Shown here piece by piece: positions 28,066-36,252 of a DNA stretch of 64,000 bases (position 1 is its first letter; each line of letters opens with the position of its first letter). Origin of the DNA: Streptomyces sp. ICBB 8177 (GTDB taxonomy: Bacteria > Actinomycetota > Actinomycetes > Streptomycetales > Streptomycetaceae); NCBI RefSeq assembly GCF_003144095.1, contig NZ_NSKH01000002.1:135024-199023 (forward strand), read 5' to 3'. Below the pieces are notes generated by a model that saw only the letters and a list, made by a program, of their open reading frames with translations, did not search any database and was not told the DNA's origin. The position numbers and the translations under genes are program-made.

Positions 28066-28146
28066 ATGAAGCGACAGGCGGATCTCACGAAGCGGCGGGC
28101 AGTCGACCTGTGCCGTGTCGCCGCCATGCTCTGTCGTACGGCGTGA
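28066..28146 (+). CDS. Cysteine-containing leader peptide upstream of cysA
   Basis: A 26-codon frame starts MKRQADLTKRRAVDLC and ends RVAAMLCRTA. The RRAVDLC-RVAAMLC part matches the short actinobacterial leader peptides found before sulfur-metabolism genes. It has two Cys codons near the end and a small GGGGC-GAC-GCCCC hairpin starting at about 28148. The combination suggests attenuation responding to charged tRNA-Cys. The cysA start is 206 nt further on. A TATTCT at 28014-28019 may be the -10 element. The coding frame is seen; the mechanism is inferred. Confidence 0.8.
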   Translation: MKRQADLTKRRAVDLCRVAAMLCRTA

Positions 28147-28352
28147 AGGGGCGACGCCCCGGACGCAGTGCCCTTAGCCCGCTCTCCCCGCGGTGAGGGC
28201 CGGATCGCGTCCGGACCGCTCCCGGGCCCTGCCGCCCGGACCCCTCGCGTCGGCTCCTTCCACCCCGCGCCCCGCGTCACGCCTGCGCGCGACGCGTCCG
28301 GCGCACCCCCGATCCACCCGCACCCGCCGCAACTGCCCCGGAGGAGAACAGC

Positions 28353-29189
28353 ATGAGCCGCAGTGACGTCCTCGTGGACGCCGACTGGGTCCAGTCGCAC
28401 CTGGACGACCCCAAGGTGGTCGTCGTCGAGGTCGACGAGGACACCTCGGCCTACGAGAAGAACCACATCCGCAACGCGATCCGCATCGACTGGAAGAAGG
28501 ACCTCCAGGACCCGGTGCGCCGCGACTTCGTGGACAAGAGCGGCTTCGAGAAGCTGCTGTCGGAGCGGGGCATCGCCAACGACGACACGGTCGTGCTCTA
28601 CGGCGGCAACAACAACTGGTTCGCGGCGTACGCCTACTGGTACTTCAAGCTCTACGGCCACCGCGACGTGCGCCTGCTCGACGGCGGCCGCAAGAAGTGG
28701 GAGCTGGACTCCCGCGACCTGGTCGCCGAGGTGCCCACCCGGCCGCGCACCGAGTACCGCGCGCAGGAGCAGGACACCTCGATCCGTGCCTTCCGCGACG
28801 ACGCCGTCAACGCGATCGGCACCCTCAACCTGGTCGACGTGCGCTCGCCCGACGAGTTCAGCGGCAAGCTGCTCGCCCCGGCGCACCTGCCGCAGGAGCA
28901 GTCGCAGCGCCCCGGCCACATCCCGACCGCGCGCAACATCCCGTGGTCGAAGTCGGCCAACGACGACGGCACCTTCAAGTCCGACAGCGAGCTGAAGGAC
29001 CTCTACGAGAGCGCGGGCGTGGACCTGTCCAAGGACACCGTCGCGTACTGCCGTATCGGTGAGCGCTCGGCGCACACCTGGTTCGTGCTGCACGAGCTGC
29101 TCGGCCAGCCCAACGTCAAGAACTACGACGGCTCGTGGACCGAGTACGGCTCGCTGGTGGGCGTGCCGATCGAACTCGGCGCCAACTGA
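28353..29189 (+). CDS. cysA: Thiosulfate sulfurtransferase (rhodanese) CysA/SseA
   Basis: A 278-residue tandem rhodanese. The N-terminal domain (about 1-125) has a degenerate active site. The C-terminal domain carries Cys233 in AYCRIGERSAHTW, the CRxGxR active loop that holds the persulfide. Interdomain text such as EFSGKLLAP and GHIPTARNIPW is standard. It transfers sulfane sulfur from thiosulfate. It is followed 35 nt later by sseC, and the pair sits behind a leader peptide, so expression probably responds to cysteine supply. Confidence 0.95.
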   Translation: MSRSDVLVDADWVQSHLDDPKVVVVEVDEDTSAYEKNHIRNAIRIDWKKDLQDPVRRDFVDKSGFEKLLSERGIANDDTVVLYGGNNNWFAAYAYWYFKLYGHRDVRLLDGGRKKWELDSRDLVAEVPTRPRTEYRAQEQDTSIRAFRDDAVNAIGTLNLVDVRSPDEFSGKLLAPAHLPQEQSQRPGHIPTARNIPWSKSANDDGTFKSDSELKDLYESAGVDLSKDTVAYCRIGERSAHTWFVLHELLGQPNVKNYDGSWTEYGSLVGVPIELGAN

Positions 29190-29224
29190 CCTCGCAACCC
29201 CTCGAAGCCTTAAGGAATCAGCGT

Positions 29225-29515
29225 ATGTGTGGAGCCAAGGCCGGCGGCCCGGACCTCGCCGGTGTGGACGTGGCGGGCGAGACGATCATCCAGGGTTCGC
29301 TGACCCGCGACGGCGAGCCGGTCTCCGGCTACGTCCGGCTGCTGGACGGCGGCGGTGAGTTCACCGCCGAGGTGCCGACCTCGGCCACGGGTCAGTTCCG
29401 GTTCTTCGCCGCCCCCGGCACCTGGACGCTGCGCGCGCTGGTGCCCGGCGGATCGGTGGACCGCACGGTCGTCGCCCAGCGCGGCGCCGCGGCGGACGTC
29501 GCGATCGCGGTCTGA
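29225..29515 (+). CDS. sseC: DUF1416 / SseC-like partner of the sulfurtransferase
   Basis: A 96-residue beta-rich protein beginning MCGAKAGGPDLAGVDV. The pattern VSGYVRLLDGGGEFTAEVPTSATGQFRFFAAPGTWTLRALVP matches the DUF1416 family, found directly behind cysA/sseA in actinobacteria. Cys2 is conserved in the family. Role unknown; a function with the adjacent sulfurtransferase is likely from the shared operon. Confidence 0.9.
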   Translation: MCGAKAGGPDLAGVDVAGETIIQGSLTRDGEPVSGYVRLLDGGGEFTAEVPTSATGQFRFFAAPGTWTLRALVPGGSVDRTVVAQRGAAADVAIAV

Positions 29516-29579
29516 GTGCCGCGCGGCCGGAAGACGTGATGGTCTGACGGCCTGACGGACCTCAAGGCCTGAAGGGCCT

Positions 29580-29626
29580 GAAGGGCCGCATCCCAGGGTT
29601 GGACGCCTCGCGGGATGCGGCCCTTC
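29580..29626 (+). terminator. Terminator of the cysA-sseC operon
   Basis: A perfect 15-bp stem (GAAGGGCCGCATCCC with GGGATGCGGCCCTTC) encloses a 17-nt loop, 64 nt after the sseC stop. Short GGCCTGA-type repeats lie between the stop codon and the stem. Confidence 0.85.
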
Positions 29627-29666
29627 GTGCTGCGCCTCACGCCGCCCGCGGGCGTACCGTGGAGGT

Positions 29667-30020
29667 ATGTACGCGCGGCGTAGGCACTGGTACTTCGCCA
29701 TGATGGGCATCTGCATCGCGCTGTTCGTCCTGGCGTGGGGCGTGGTGCGGCTGTGGTCGGTCCCGGTCGCCGTGGGGATGTGCGTGGTGGCGATGGTCAT
29801 CCCGCCGGTCGCCGCGATCGTGGCCAACCGGCGCGGGCCGGACGACGTGTGGTGGGACGAGCCGGACGACAACTGGCTCAAGGACGAGCCCAAGGACGAC
29901 ACCTGGCTGCGCGACGAGCGCGCCGCGATGGAACGGGCCAGGACGGGCCGCCGCCACCCCGACGACAAGGGCCCGGACTCCGGCTCCGGCCCGGGCGGCG
30001 GAGGCGGCGCGGGGAAGTAG
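29667..30020 (+). CDS. DUF3099 membrane protein
   Basis: A 117-residue protein with two hydrophobic helices (about 9-28 and 32-50), then a highly charged cytoplasmic segment DDVWWDEPDDNWLKDEPKDDTWLRDER and a Gly-rich tail. This matches the DUF3099 layout. Function unknown. TACCGT lies 6 nt before the ATG, although GGAGG fills that interval. Confidence 0.85.
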   Translation: MYARRRHWYFAMMGICIALFVLAWGVVRLWSVPVAVGMCVVAMVIPPVAAIVANRRGPDDVWWDEPDDNWLKDEPKDDTWLRDERAAMERARTGRRHPDDKGPDSGSGPGGGGGAGK

Positions 30021-30044
30021 CGGGCCGGCGGGGCGCGGGGCGCG

Positions 30045-30407
30045 TCAGTACACGAGCGCCTGCACGTCCTGCCCCATGACCTCCTGCACGAAGACCTGGG
30101 CCCCGGCGATCCGCACGCCGTCCAGCACGTCGTCCTGGGTGATCTCGCGCCGGGCCGCGCACTGCGTGCACAAGGTGACGCTGCCCCCGGTCAGCAGGGA
30201 GTCGAGGAGGTCGGGCAGCGGAGCCGCGTGCGGCAGCTCGAACTCCGCCGCCCTCCCCGGCAGCGCGAACCACGAGGACTCGCCCGTCAGCCAGAGCGAG
30301 ACCCGCACCCCGCTGGCCACGGCCACCGCCGCCACCGTGAACGCCTGGGAGCACCTCTCGGGAGCATCCGCCCCCGCCGTCACCTTGATCACCAGCTGCT
30401 TGCTCAC
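30045..30407 (-). CDS. DsrE-family protein
   Basis: A 120-residue DsrE/F-like protein beginning MSKQLVIKVTAGADAPERC. LCTQCAARR (about 84-92) contains the Cys pair where DsrE-family sulfur-relay proteins carry their reactive thiol. The position beside the sulfur operon fits, but no direct link is shown. The GTG start at 30407 comes from the family N-terminus; a much longer frame extends upstream without support. Confidence 0.86.
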   Translation of the reverse strand: MSKQLVIKVTAGADAPERCSQAFTVAAVAVASGVRVSLWLTGESSWFALPGRAAEFELPHAAPLPDLLDSLLTGGSVTLCTQCAARREITQDDVLDGVRIAGAQVFVQEVMGQDVQALVY

Positions 30408-30543
30408 GCGCCGCACTCTACGCCGTCGCCCGAAGGGGAACGCGGTGTGAAGGCCTTGTGATCGTCCGTGCATAATGCCTTCAACTTCTCGCGCCCGCCC
30501 GGGATCGACGGGTGGGGCGCGCATGCCTGTGGGGGGCTTTCTC

Positions 30544-31485
30544 GTGGAAACGGACTCCGCTCCGGCGGACCCATCTGATGTCATGGCCATGTCCGAATCG
30601 TCGCCTTCGTCGACCGCGGACACGGCACCGCCGCCTGAGCCGGCGCCACCGTCTGGGCTGACGCCTGAGCCGGCGCCGACCGAGCCGACGCCGATGCCGA
30701 CGGCCGGGCCGTCGCCTGAGCCGACGCCGGCGCTCGGGTCGGCGAGTCCGCCGCGCCGGGGCGTCTTCCGGCGCGGCGGCCGCACCGCGCTGCTGATCGC
30801 CTGCGCCGCCGCCTTCGGCGTGATCGCGGGATCGGTCACGGGCTACGTGATCCAGTCCGGCCGGCCGGAGACACCGCTGCCCAAGCTGGGGCAGGCGGGC
30901 CTCTTCCGCCCCGACCACACCGCGAAGGGCCCGTACGCGACGGCGTCCGACGACGACCTCACCAGGACCGACGGCGACCTGCGCCAACTGCTGCTGCCGG
31001 TGCCCGCGGGGGCGAAGGACGTCACGGTCGAGGACGACGGCGCGGTGGACAACTGGAGCACGGTCTCCGACTGGGCCTCGACCTACCAGGACCCCTCCGA
31101 CGAGTTCGCCCAACTGCTCGGCGAGGACTTCCGCAGGCTGGCCGACCGGGCCTGGCGGGACGACGCGGACGACTGGGTCAGCATCCGGCTCATCCAGTTC
31201 AACGCCGACGGCTCGTCCGACCCCGCCCAGGCCTTCTACGACGCCGAGCAGTCCGCGGTGGCCGGGAGCGACGGCACGCTGGGCGAGGAGATCCCCGGCA
31301 CGCTCGACGGGCACGTCTTCGTCCAGCCCAAGCCCACCGAGCGGGCCGGTTACCTGCCCGAGTACGAGGTGCGGGCGCTCGCCCGGCACGGGGACATCGT
31401 GATGTACGTGATCTACGACGCCGACCACCCGATCAGCGAGTCCACGGTGATGGACCTCGCCAAGCGCCAGTTGGAGCGGCTGTGA
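30544..31485 (+). CDS. Single-pass membrane protein, first of three tandem paralogues
   Basis: About 313 residues: a Pro/Thr/Ala-rich cytoplasmic region (about 1-75), one transmembrane helix (ALLIACAAAFGVIAGSVTGYVI, about 80-103) and an extracellular domain. That domain includes GDLRQLLLPVPAGAKDV and ends in GDIVMYVIYDADHPISESTVMDLAKRQLERL. No known domain is recognised. The start is uncertain (GTG 30544 after GGGGGG; ATG 30523 also possible). The stop overlaps the next gene (GTGA). The three genes share topology and the LLLP motif, suggesting duplication. Confidence 0.75.
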   Translation: METDSAPADPSDVMAMSESSPSSTADTAPPPEPAPPSGLTPEPAPTEPTPMPTAGPSPEPTPALGSASPPRRGVFRRGGRTALLIACAAAFGVIAGSVTGYVIQSGRPETPLPKLGQAGLFRPDHTAKGPYATASDDDLTRTDGDLRQLLLPVPAGAKDVTVEDDGAVDNWSTVSDWASTYQDPSDEFAQLLGEDFRRLADRAWRDDADDWVSIRLIQFNADGSSDPAQAFYDAEQSAVAGSDGTLGEEIPGTLDGHVFVQPKPTERAGYLPEYEVRALARHGDIVMYVIYDADHPISESTVMDLAKRQLERL

Positions 31486-32255
31486 GCGACCAGACTCTTG
31501 CCGAAGCCTCTGCCGAGGCTTCTGCGGAAGCCGTCTTTGAGCCGGCGCCGTCCGGGATCGGGCGGGGGACGCGGACCGCGTTGTGCGTGACGCTGGGGTT
31601 CGTGCTGGTCGCGGGGGCCGGGGTGGCCTGGACCGGGCTGGTGGACCGGCCGGGCGCCGCGCCGCACTGGGCTGCGCCCGCGGCGAAGGCTCCCGCGTCC
31701 GGGACCGCGCAGACCCGGCTGTACAAGCTGCTGGTCCCATGGGGCTCCGGCTACCGGCCCGGGCCCGACTACGCGCAGTTCGGCGACGACGATCAGCTGA
31801 CCGGGGCGCAGACCGGAGCGGCGCTGCGGGACGAGTTCAGCAACCTGCCGGCCGCCCAGCGCTCCCGCGCCGACCAGTTCATCGACCAGGCGCACCTGAA
31901 GGGCGTCGCCCTGCGGACGTACCAGGACGCCGCGAACGACACGACGGTACGGACCGAGCTGGACGAGACGGCCGGGAACGTGCCCAAGACCATCGTGGCG
32001 GCGTTCGCCCAGGAGGTGGCGGCGGCCGGGAGTTCCGCGAAGAGCCAGCGGGTGCCGGGGCACCCCGAGGCGCAATGCGCCGCGTTCTTCCTCGACCAGC
32101 ACAAGACGATCGAGCGCACACTCTGCATGGCCGCCGAGGGCGACGTGCTGGTGAACTACTACGCCGACGCGATCGAGCCCGTCGACCAGCAGGCCGTGCT
32201 CGGCTTCGCCAAGCGCCAGCTCGACCGCGTTCCAGGCTCAGGGGAGTCCGTGTGA
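31482..32255 (+). CDS. Single-pass membrane protein, second of three tandem paralogues
   Basis: A 257-residue protein with a short Glu/Ala-rich N-terminus (SDQTLAEASAEASAEAV), a transmembrane helix (about 32-52) and an extracellular domain. RLYKLLVPWGSGYRPGPDY corresponds to the LRQLLLP region of its neighbours, and QQAVLGFAKRQLDRV to their C-terminal helix. Two Cys residues in the ectodomain (QCAAFFLD and TLCMAAEGD) may form a disulfide. The GTG start overlaps the previous stop, and its own stop overlaps the next start. Function unknown. Confidence 0.8.
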   Translation: MSDQTLAEASAEASAEAVFEPAPSGIGRGTRTALCVTLGFVLVAGAGVAWTGLVDRPGAAPHWAAPAAKAPASGTAQTRLYKLLVPWGSGYRPGPDYAQFGDDDQLTGAQTGAALRDEFSNLPAAQRSRADQFIDQAHLKGVALRTYQDAANDTTVRTELDETAGNVPKTIVAAFAQEVAAAGSSAKSQRVPGHPEAQCAAFFLDQHKTIERTLCMAAEGDVLVNYYADAIEPVDQQAVLGFAKRQLDRVPGSGESV

Positions 32256-33256
32256 CCGACAACCACGCCACCACCGCCGACACCGCCACGACCGCTGAGC
32301 CGGCCGCCGAGCCCACCGAGCCGACCGCCGAACCGGCGATCACGCCGGCCGCGCTCCCGGCCGCCGCGGCAGCGCCTGCGGAAGCCACGGCCCCGCCCGC
32401 CGAGCCCGCGTCCCCAAAGTCCACGGCCCCCGCCGCCGAGTCCGCGCCCCCGGAGTCCGCGCCTCCGGCCGCCGAGGCTGCGGCTGCGGAGGCCGCTCAC
32501 CCCGAGGCGCCGCGGCCGGCCGCCCCCAGGCCTCCGCGTCGCCGCCTTCGGGCCGTCCTGCGGTGGACCGCCGCCGTGCTGGTCTTCGCCGTCGCCGGGG
32601 GCGGGTCCGCGTACGCCCTGACCCGGGCGCAGCGCACCGATCTGCCCGGGCTCGCCACGCCGGGCGACGGCAGGCTGGCCTTCCCCGCCCTGACCGCGGT
32701 CGGTCAGGGCCGGGTCAACCCGGGCGGGCACCACCTCACCGACGTCCGTCAGCTCCTGCTGCCCGCGCCCGAGGGTGCCAAGCCCGACCCGTCCTTCCCG
32801 GGCCGCGACGCGTATCTGAGCGCGTCCGCCTACGGCAAGCTCTACGGCTCCGCGGCGACGACCGAGACCAACAGGCTGTCCGAGAACGGCTGCCGGCGTG
32901 TCGCCGCGACCGCCTGGACGCTTCCGGACGGCACCCGCACCCAGATCTACCTGCTCCAGTTCGGCAGCTCGGGCCTGGCCTCCGAGTACGAGAACGAGGT
33001 CATCACCGACGCCACCCTCGCCGACGCCCCGCAGTCCACCGTGGACGGCACCGTCCCGGGCGCCGCCGACGGCGTCCCGCCCGGGACGTTGATCAACCCG
33101 TACAACGAGGACGACCCCAGCGGTCCCACCCACCTGCGCTACGCCTACATCGTCTCCGGCGACACCGTGGCGCTGGTGATCTCCGCGCACAAGGGGAGCA
33201 CCGCGTACGTGCCGTTCCGGCAGACGGTGACGTTGCAGGCCCAGCTGCTCGGGTGA
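32252..33256 (+). CDS. Single-pass membrane protein, third of three tandem paralogues
   Basis: A 334-residue protein. The first 105 residues are an Ala/Pro/Glu-rich cytoplasmic stretch with PAESAPPESAPPA-type repeats. A basic stop-transfer patch (RPPRRRLRAVLR) precedes a transmembrane helix (about 110-128). The ectodomain carries TDVRQLLLPAPEGAKPD and a final SGDTVALVISAHKG strand. One Cys is present (ENGCRR). It is the last of three genes joined by GTGA overlaps. No domain recognised. Confidence 0.8.
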   Translation: MTDNHATTADTATTAEPAAEPTEPTAEPAITPAALPAAAAAPAEATAPPAEPASPKSTAPAAESAPPESAPPAAEAAAAEAAHPEAPRPAAPRPPRRRLRAVLRWTAAVLVFAVAGGGSAYALTRAQRTDLPGLATPGDGRLAFPALTAVGQGRVNPGGHHLTDVRQLLLPAPEGAKPDPSFPGRDAYLSASAYGKLYGSAATTETNRLSENGCRRVAATAWTLPDGTRTQIYLLQFGSSGLASEYENEVITDATLADAPQSTVDGTVPGAADGVPPGTLINPYNEDDPSGPTHLRYAYIVSGDTVALVISAHKGSTAYVPFRQTVTLQAQLLG

Positions 33257-33327
33257 CCGGGTGCGCCCACTAGACTCGGGAGCGGTCCGTACAACACAAC
33301 TGTCACCGCCTGCGTAGGAGCACCGAC

Positions 33328-33429
33328 GTGCTAGAAGCTTTCTTCGAAACCCTTCTCGTCCTGGTCGCCGTGGCCGTGATCGCGTTCGCGGGCCTGACCG
33401 TCAAGAAGCTCTACCAGGGCCAGCGCTGA
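33328..33429 (+). CDS. 33-residue single-helix membrane peptide
   Basis: A short gene, GTG to TGA, encodes MLEAFFETLLVLVAVA followed by VIAFAGLTVKKLYQGQR. One hydrophobic helix spans about residues 5-25 and a basic C-terminus follows. An AGGAG element ends 7 nt before the GTG and TAGACT at 33271-33276 is a fair -10. The next gene starts 4 nt after its stop, so it heads a two-gene transcript with the nitrobindin-like gene. A peptide like this before that gene seems familiar from streptomycetes. Role unknown. Confidence 0.78.
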   Translation: MLEAFFETLLVLVAVAVIAFAGLTVKKLYQGQR

Positions 33430-33433
33430 CCTC

Positions 33434-33997
33434 ATGATCGAGATCCCCTCCGACCTCCACCCCGACCTCGTACCGCTCGTCTTCCTGCTGGGCGACTGGC
33501 AGGGCGCCGGTGTCTTCGACTTCCCCGGCGACGAGAAGTGCAACTTCGGGCAGGAGGTCTCCTTCCGCCACGACGGCCGCCCGTTCCTGGAGTACGTCTC
33601 CCGGACCTGGGTGCTGGACGAGAAGGGCGAGAAGGTCCGGCCGCTGGAGACGGAGTCCGGTTACTGGCGGATCGACGCCGACCGCGGGATCGAGGTCGTG
33701 ATGGCCCGCGACGCCGGTGTCATCGAGACCTGGTACGGAGAGCTGGCCGAGGGCAAGCCGCAGATCGACCTCGCGACGGACGCGGTCGGCCGGCTGGCCT
33801 GCGCCCCGGCCTACACCGGCGGCAAGCGGCTGTACGGGTACGTCAAGGGTGACCTGATGTGGGTCGGTGAGAAGGCGACGCCCGAGGTGGAGCTGCGGCC
33901 GTACATGTCGGCACAGCTGAAGAAGGTCGTGGACCCGAGCGAGTGGGCCAAGGACCTCAAGGACCTGCCGGACGACGGCATCGCCTTCTTCAAGTGA
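33434..33997 (+). CDS. Nitrobindin-like (FABP-family) beta-barrel protein lacking the heme His
   Basis: A 187-residue THAP4/nitrobindin-type beta-barrel. Family motifs: LLGDWQGAGVFDFP near the start, FLEYVSRTWVLDEKG and LETESGYWRI. In heme-binding nitrobindins the proximal His sits in a PHLSA-type motif near the C-terminus; here it reads ELRPYMSAQLKKV, with Tyr157. It is therefore probably a non-heme member (the 'ferric nitrobindin-like' group). Ligand unknown. Co-transcribed with the 33-residue membrane peptide. Confidence 0.88.
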   Translation: MIEIPSDLHPDLVPLVFLLGDWQGAGVFDFPGDEKCNFGQEVSFRHDGRPFLEYVSRTWVLDEKGEKVRPLETESGYWRIDADRGIEVVMARDAGVIETWYGELAEGKPQIDLATDAVGRLACAPAYTGGKRLYGYVKGDLMWVGEKATPEVELRPYMSAQLKKVVDPSEWAKDLKDLPDDGIAFFK

Positions 33998-34117
33998 CGG
34001 CTGGGTGCCTCATCTGACGGACGGGTGACCGCCGGGACCGCCTGGGGCCCTGCTTCCCGGGCGTCCCCGCGGCGCCCGGGACCGTTCGCGTGCCTCCCGG
34101 GTGCCCGGCCGGGTCCT

Positions 34118-34123
34118 TACACT
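34118..34123 (+). promoter_or_regulatory. -10 element of nur (leaderless)
   Basis: TACACT ends 6 nt before the nur GTG, so transcription should begin at the start codon itself. No clear -35 hexamer is seen. Confidence 0.55.
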
Positions 34124-34129
34124 GGTCGC

Positions 34130-34567
34130 GTGGTGACCACCGACTGGAAGAAGGACCTGCGCGAGCGCGGGTACCGGCTGACTCCGCAGCGCCAGCTGGT
34201 GCTGGAGGCTGTCGACCATCTGGAACACGCCACCCCGGACGACATCCTCGGCGAGGTCCGGCGTACCGCGAGCGGCGTCAACATCTCCACCGTCTACCGC
34301 ACGCTGGAGCTGCTGGAGGAACTGGGCCTGGTCAGCCACGCCCACCTCGGCCACGGTGCCCCCACCTACCACCTGGCCGACCGCCACCACCACATGCACC
34401 TGGTCTGCCGGGACTGCGGCTCGGTCATCGAGGCCGACGTCTCGGTCGCCACCGAGTTCACCGGCCAGTTGCGCAGGCAGTTCGGCTTCGAGACCGACAT
34501 GAAGCACTTCGCGATCTTCGGACGGTGCGCGAACTGCCCGGCGGAAGGCGAGGACGAGGGGTCGTAG
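34130..34567 (+). CDS. nur: Nickel-responsive Fur-family regulator Nur
   Basis: A 145-residue Fur-family repressor starting MVTTDWKKDLRERGYRLTPQRQ. The winged helix includes NISTVYRTLELLEELGLV. Structural-zinc cysteines are at 93/96 and 133/136. Candidate nickel ligands include His70 and His72 in SHAHLGHG, the His-rich HHHMH (86-90) and His126. It closely matches S. coelicolor Nur as I recall it; Nur represses nickel uptake and the Fe superoxide dismutase when nickel is replete. Fur, Zur and CatR paralogues lack this exact His arrangement. Confidence 0.92.
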   Translation: MVTTDWKKDLRERGYRLTPQRQLVLEAVDHLEHATPDDILGEVRRTASGVNISTVYRTLELLEELGLVSHAHLGHGAPTYHLADRHHHMHLVCRDCGSVIEADVSVATEFTGQLRRQFGFETDMKHFAIFGRCANCPAEGEDEGS

Positions 34568-34576
34568 GCTTGGCGC

Positions 34577-35545
34577 ATGACGATCAGTCCGCTGCTCTCG
34601 CTGCCCGGTGCCGTCCCCGCCGAAGCGCCTGACGAAGGCGTCGCCGCGCACTACGGCGACCTCTTCCGCGAGCAGCGCGCCCTCGCCGAAGGGACCGGCC
34701 TGGTCGACCTGTCGCACCGCGGCGTGGTCACCGTCACCGGTCCCGACCGGCTGAGCTGGCTGCACCTGCTGCTCACCCAGCACGTCAGCGAACTGCCGCC
34801 GGGGCAGGCCACCGAGGCGCTGATCCTGACCGCCCACGGCCACATCGAGCACGCCCTCTACCTGGTGGACGACGGCACCACCACCTGGGCGCACGTCGAG
34901 CCCGGCACCCAGGGCGAGCTGCTGGCGTACCTGGAGAGCATGAAGTTCTTCTACCGCGTGGAGACCGCCGACGCGACGGACTCCTACGCCGTCGTGCACC
35001 TGCCCGCGGGGTCGATAACCGAGGTCCCCGAGGGCTGGGCGGTGCGCGAGACGCCGTACGGCAGGGACGTGTTCGTACCGCGCGGCGAGCTGGAGGCCTT
35101 CGCCCGGGACCACGGCCCGGCGATCGGCGTGCTGGCCCTGGAGGCGCTGCGCGTGGAGGCGCACCGTCCGCGGCTCGGCCAGGAGACCGACCACCGCACC
35201 ATCCCGCACGAGGTCGGCTGGCTGGACAGCGCGGTCCACCTCGCCAAGGGCTGCTACCGGGGCCAGGAGACCGTGGCCCGGGTGCACAACCTCGGGCGTC
35301 CGCCGCGCCGCCTGGTCTTCCTGCACCTGGACGGCAGCGAGGTGAAGCTGCCGGGGCACGGCGCTCCCGTGCGGCTGTCGTCGGACGGGCCGGACGGGCG
35401 GCAGGTCGGCTTCGTGACCTCCTCCGCCCGCCACCACGAGCTGGGCCCGATCGCGCTGGCCCTGGTCAAGCGGAACGTGCCCACGGACGCGGTGCTGCTG
35501 GCCGACACCGTGCCCGGCACCCAGGAGACCGTGGTCGAGCCGTAG
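34577..35545 (+). CDS. ygfZ: Folate-binding protein YgfZ (GcvT-like)
   Basis: A 322-residue tetrahydrofolate-binding protein of the YgfZ/COG0354 group. The signature KGCYRGQETVARVHNLGRPPRRLV (Cys in K-G-C-Y-x-G-Q-E) is intact. It assists maturation or repair of some Fe-S enzymes. TAGGCT at 34565-34570 overlaps the nur stop and lies 6 nt before the ATG, so a separate leaderless promoter is likely. Convergent with dtd. Confidence 0.93.
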   Translation: MTISPLLSLPGAVPAEAPDEGVAAHYGDLFREQRALAEGTGLVDLSHRGVVTVTGPDRLSWLHLLLTQHVSELPPGQATEALILTAHGHIEHALYLVDDGTTTWAHVEPGTQGELLAYLESMKFFYRVETADATDSYAVVHLPAGSITEVPEGWAVRETPYGRDVFVPRGELEAFARDHGPAIGVLALEALRVEAHRPRLGQETDHRTIPHEVGWLDSAVHLAKGCYRGQETVARVHNLGRPPRRLVFLHLDGSEVKLPGHGAPVRLSSDGPDGRQVGFVTSSARHHELGPIALALVKRNVPTDAVLLADTVPGTQETVVEP

Positions 35546-35563
35546 GCGTCCCGCGCGGGCCGG

Positions 35564-35608
35564 TCAGACCTCGACGACTCAGACGTCGGCGACTCAGACC
35601 TCGACGAC
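35564..35608. repeat. 15-bp tandem triplication across the dtd stop codon
   Basis: Three head-to-tail copies of TCAGACCTCGACGAC (the middle copy TCAGACGTCGGCGAC) occur. Each, read on the minus strand, encodes a Val/Glu-rich tetrapeptide plus TGA. The innermost copy holds the real dtd stop. Confidence 0.9.
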
Positions 35609-36019
35609 CAGCGTGAACGGGCCGTCGTTGGTCAGCGACACCTTCATCGAGGCGCCGAACCTGCCGGTCTCCACGTGCGCGCCCAGCGCCCGCAGCTGGG
35701 CGACCACCTCGTCCACCAGCGGTTCCGCGACCGGGCCGGGCGCGGCCGCGTTCCAGGTGGGGCGGCGGCCCTTGCGGGCGTCCCCGTACAGCGTGAACTG
35801 GCTGATGACCAGCAGCGGCGCCCCGATGTCGGAGCACGACCGCTCCTCGGGCAGGATCCGCAGCGACCACAGCTTCCGGGCGAGCTGGGCGGCCTTGGCG
35901 GCGGTGTCGTCATGGGTGACGCCGACCAGGACGCACAGCCCCGGTCCGGTGATCTTTCCTACGGTCTCGCCGTCCACGGTCACGGCGGCCTCGGTCACTC
36001 GCTGGGCTACGGCACGCAT
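35594..36019 (-). CDS. dtd: D-aminoacyl-tRNA deacylase
   Basis: A 141-residue [21 protein letters not shown] starts the fold, [17 protein letters not shown] is the catalytic SQFT region, and [11 protein letters not shown] holds the cross-subunit Gly-cisPro loop (GPFT here, GPVT in many). It removes D-amino acids mischarged on tRNA. The ATG at 36019 is family-typical; an ATG three codons upstream (36028) is possible. Confidence 0.94.
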   Translation of the reverse strand: MRAVAQRVTEAAVTVDGETVGKITGPGLCVLVGVTHDDTAAKAAQLARKLWSLRILPEERSCSDIGAPLLVISQFTLYGDARKGRRPTWNAAAPGPVAEPLVDEVVAQLRALGAHVETGRFGASMKVSLTNDGPFTLVVEV

Positions 36020-36197
36020 ACGACCCATTGTCCAGGGGAGGTACGCGGCGACACACACCACTCCCAGGGGTGAATCCGGTGGACTCGCGCCCCGGCGCGT
36101 ACGCCCGGGCGACAGACGGGGAAGGCAAGAGCGCCGGGGCCGTTCGGGTGCAGAGGCGCTGCGCCCCGGCGGCGGGCGGTGGCACGATCTGATGCGA

Positions 36198-36230
36198 GGC
36201 GACGCCAAGGGGGGCCCGTGCGGCGTCGCC
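36198..36230 (+). promoter_or_regulatory. Leader hairpin before rsiG
   Basis: A perfect 9-bp inverted repeat (GGCGACGCC with GGCGTCGCC, 15-nt loop) ends about 6 nt before a GGAGGGG Shine-Dalgarno and 22 nt before the rsiG ATG. It could modulate translation. It also supports the ATG at 36253 as the true start. Confidence 0.5.
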
Positions 36231-36252
36231 CCTACGGAGGGGACGCGCACAG

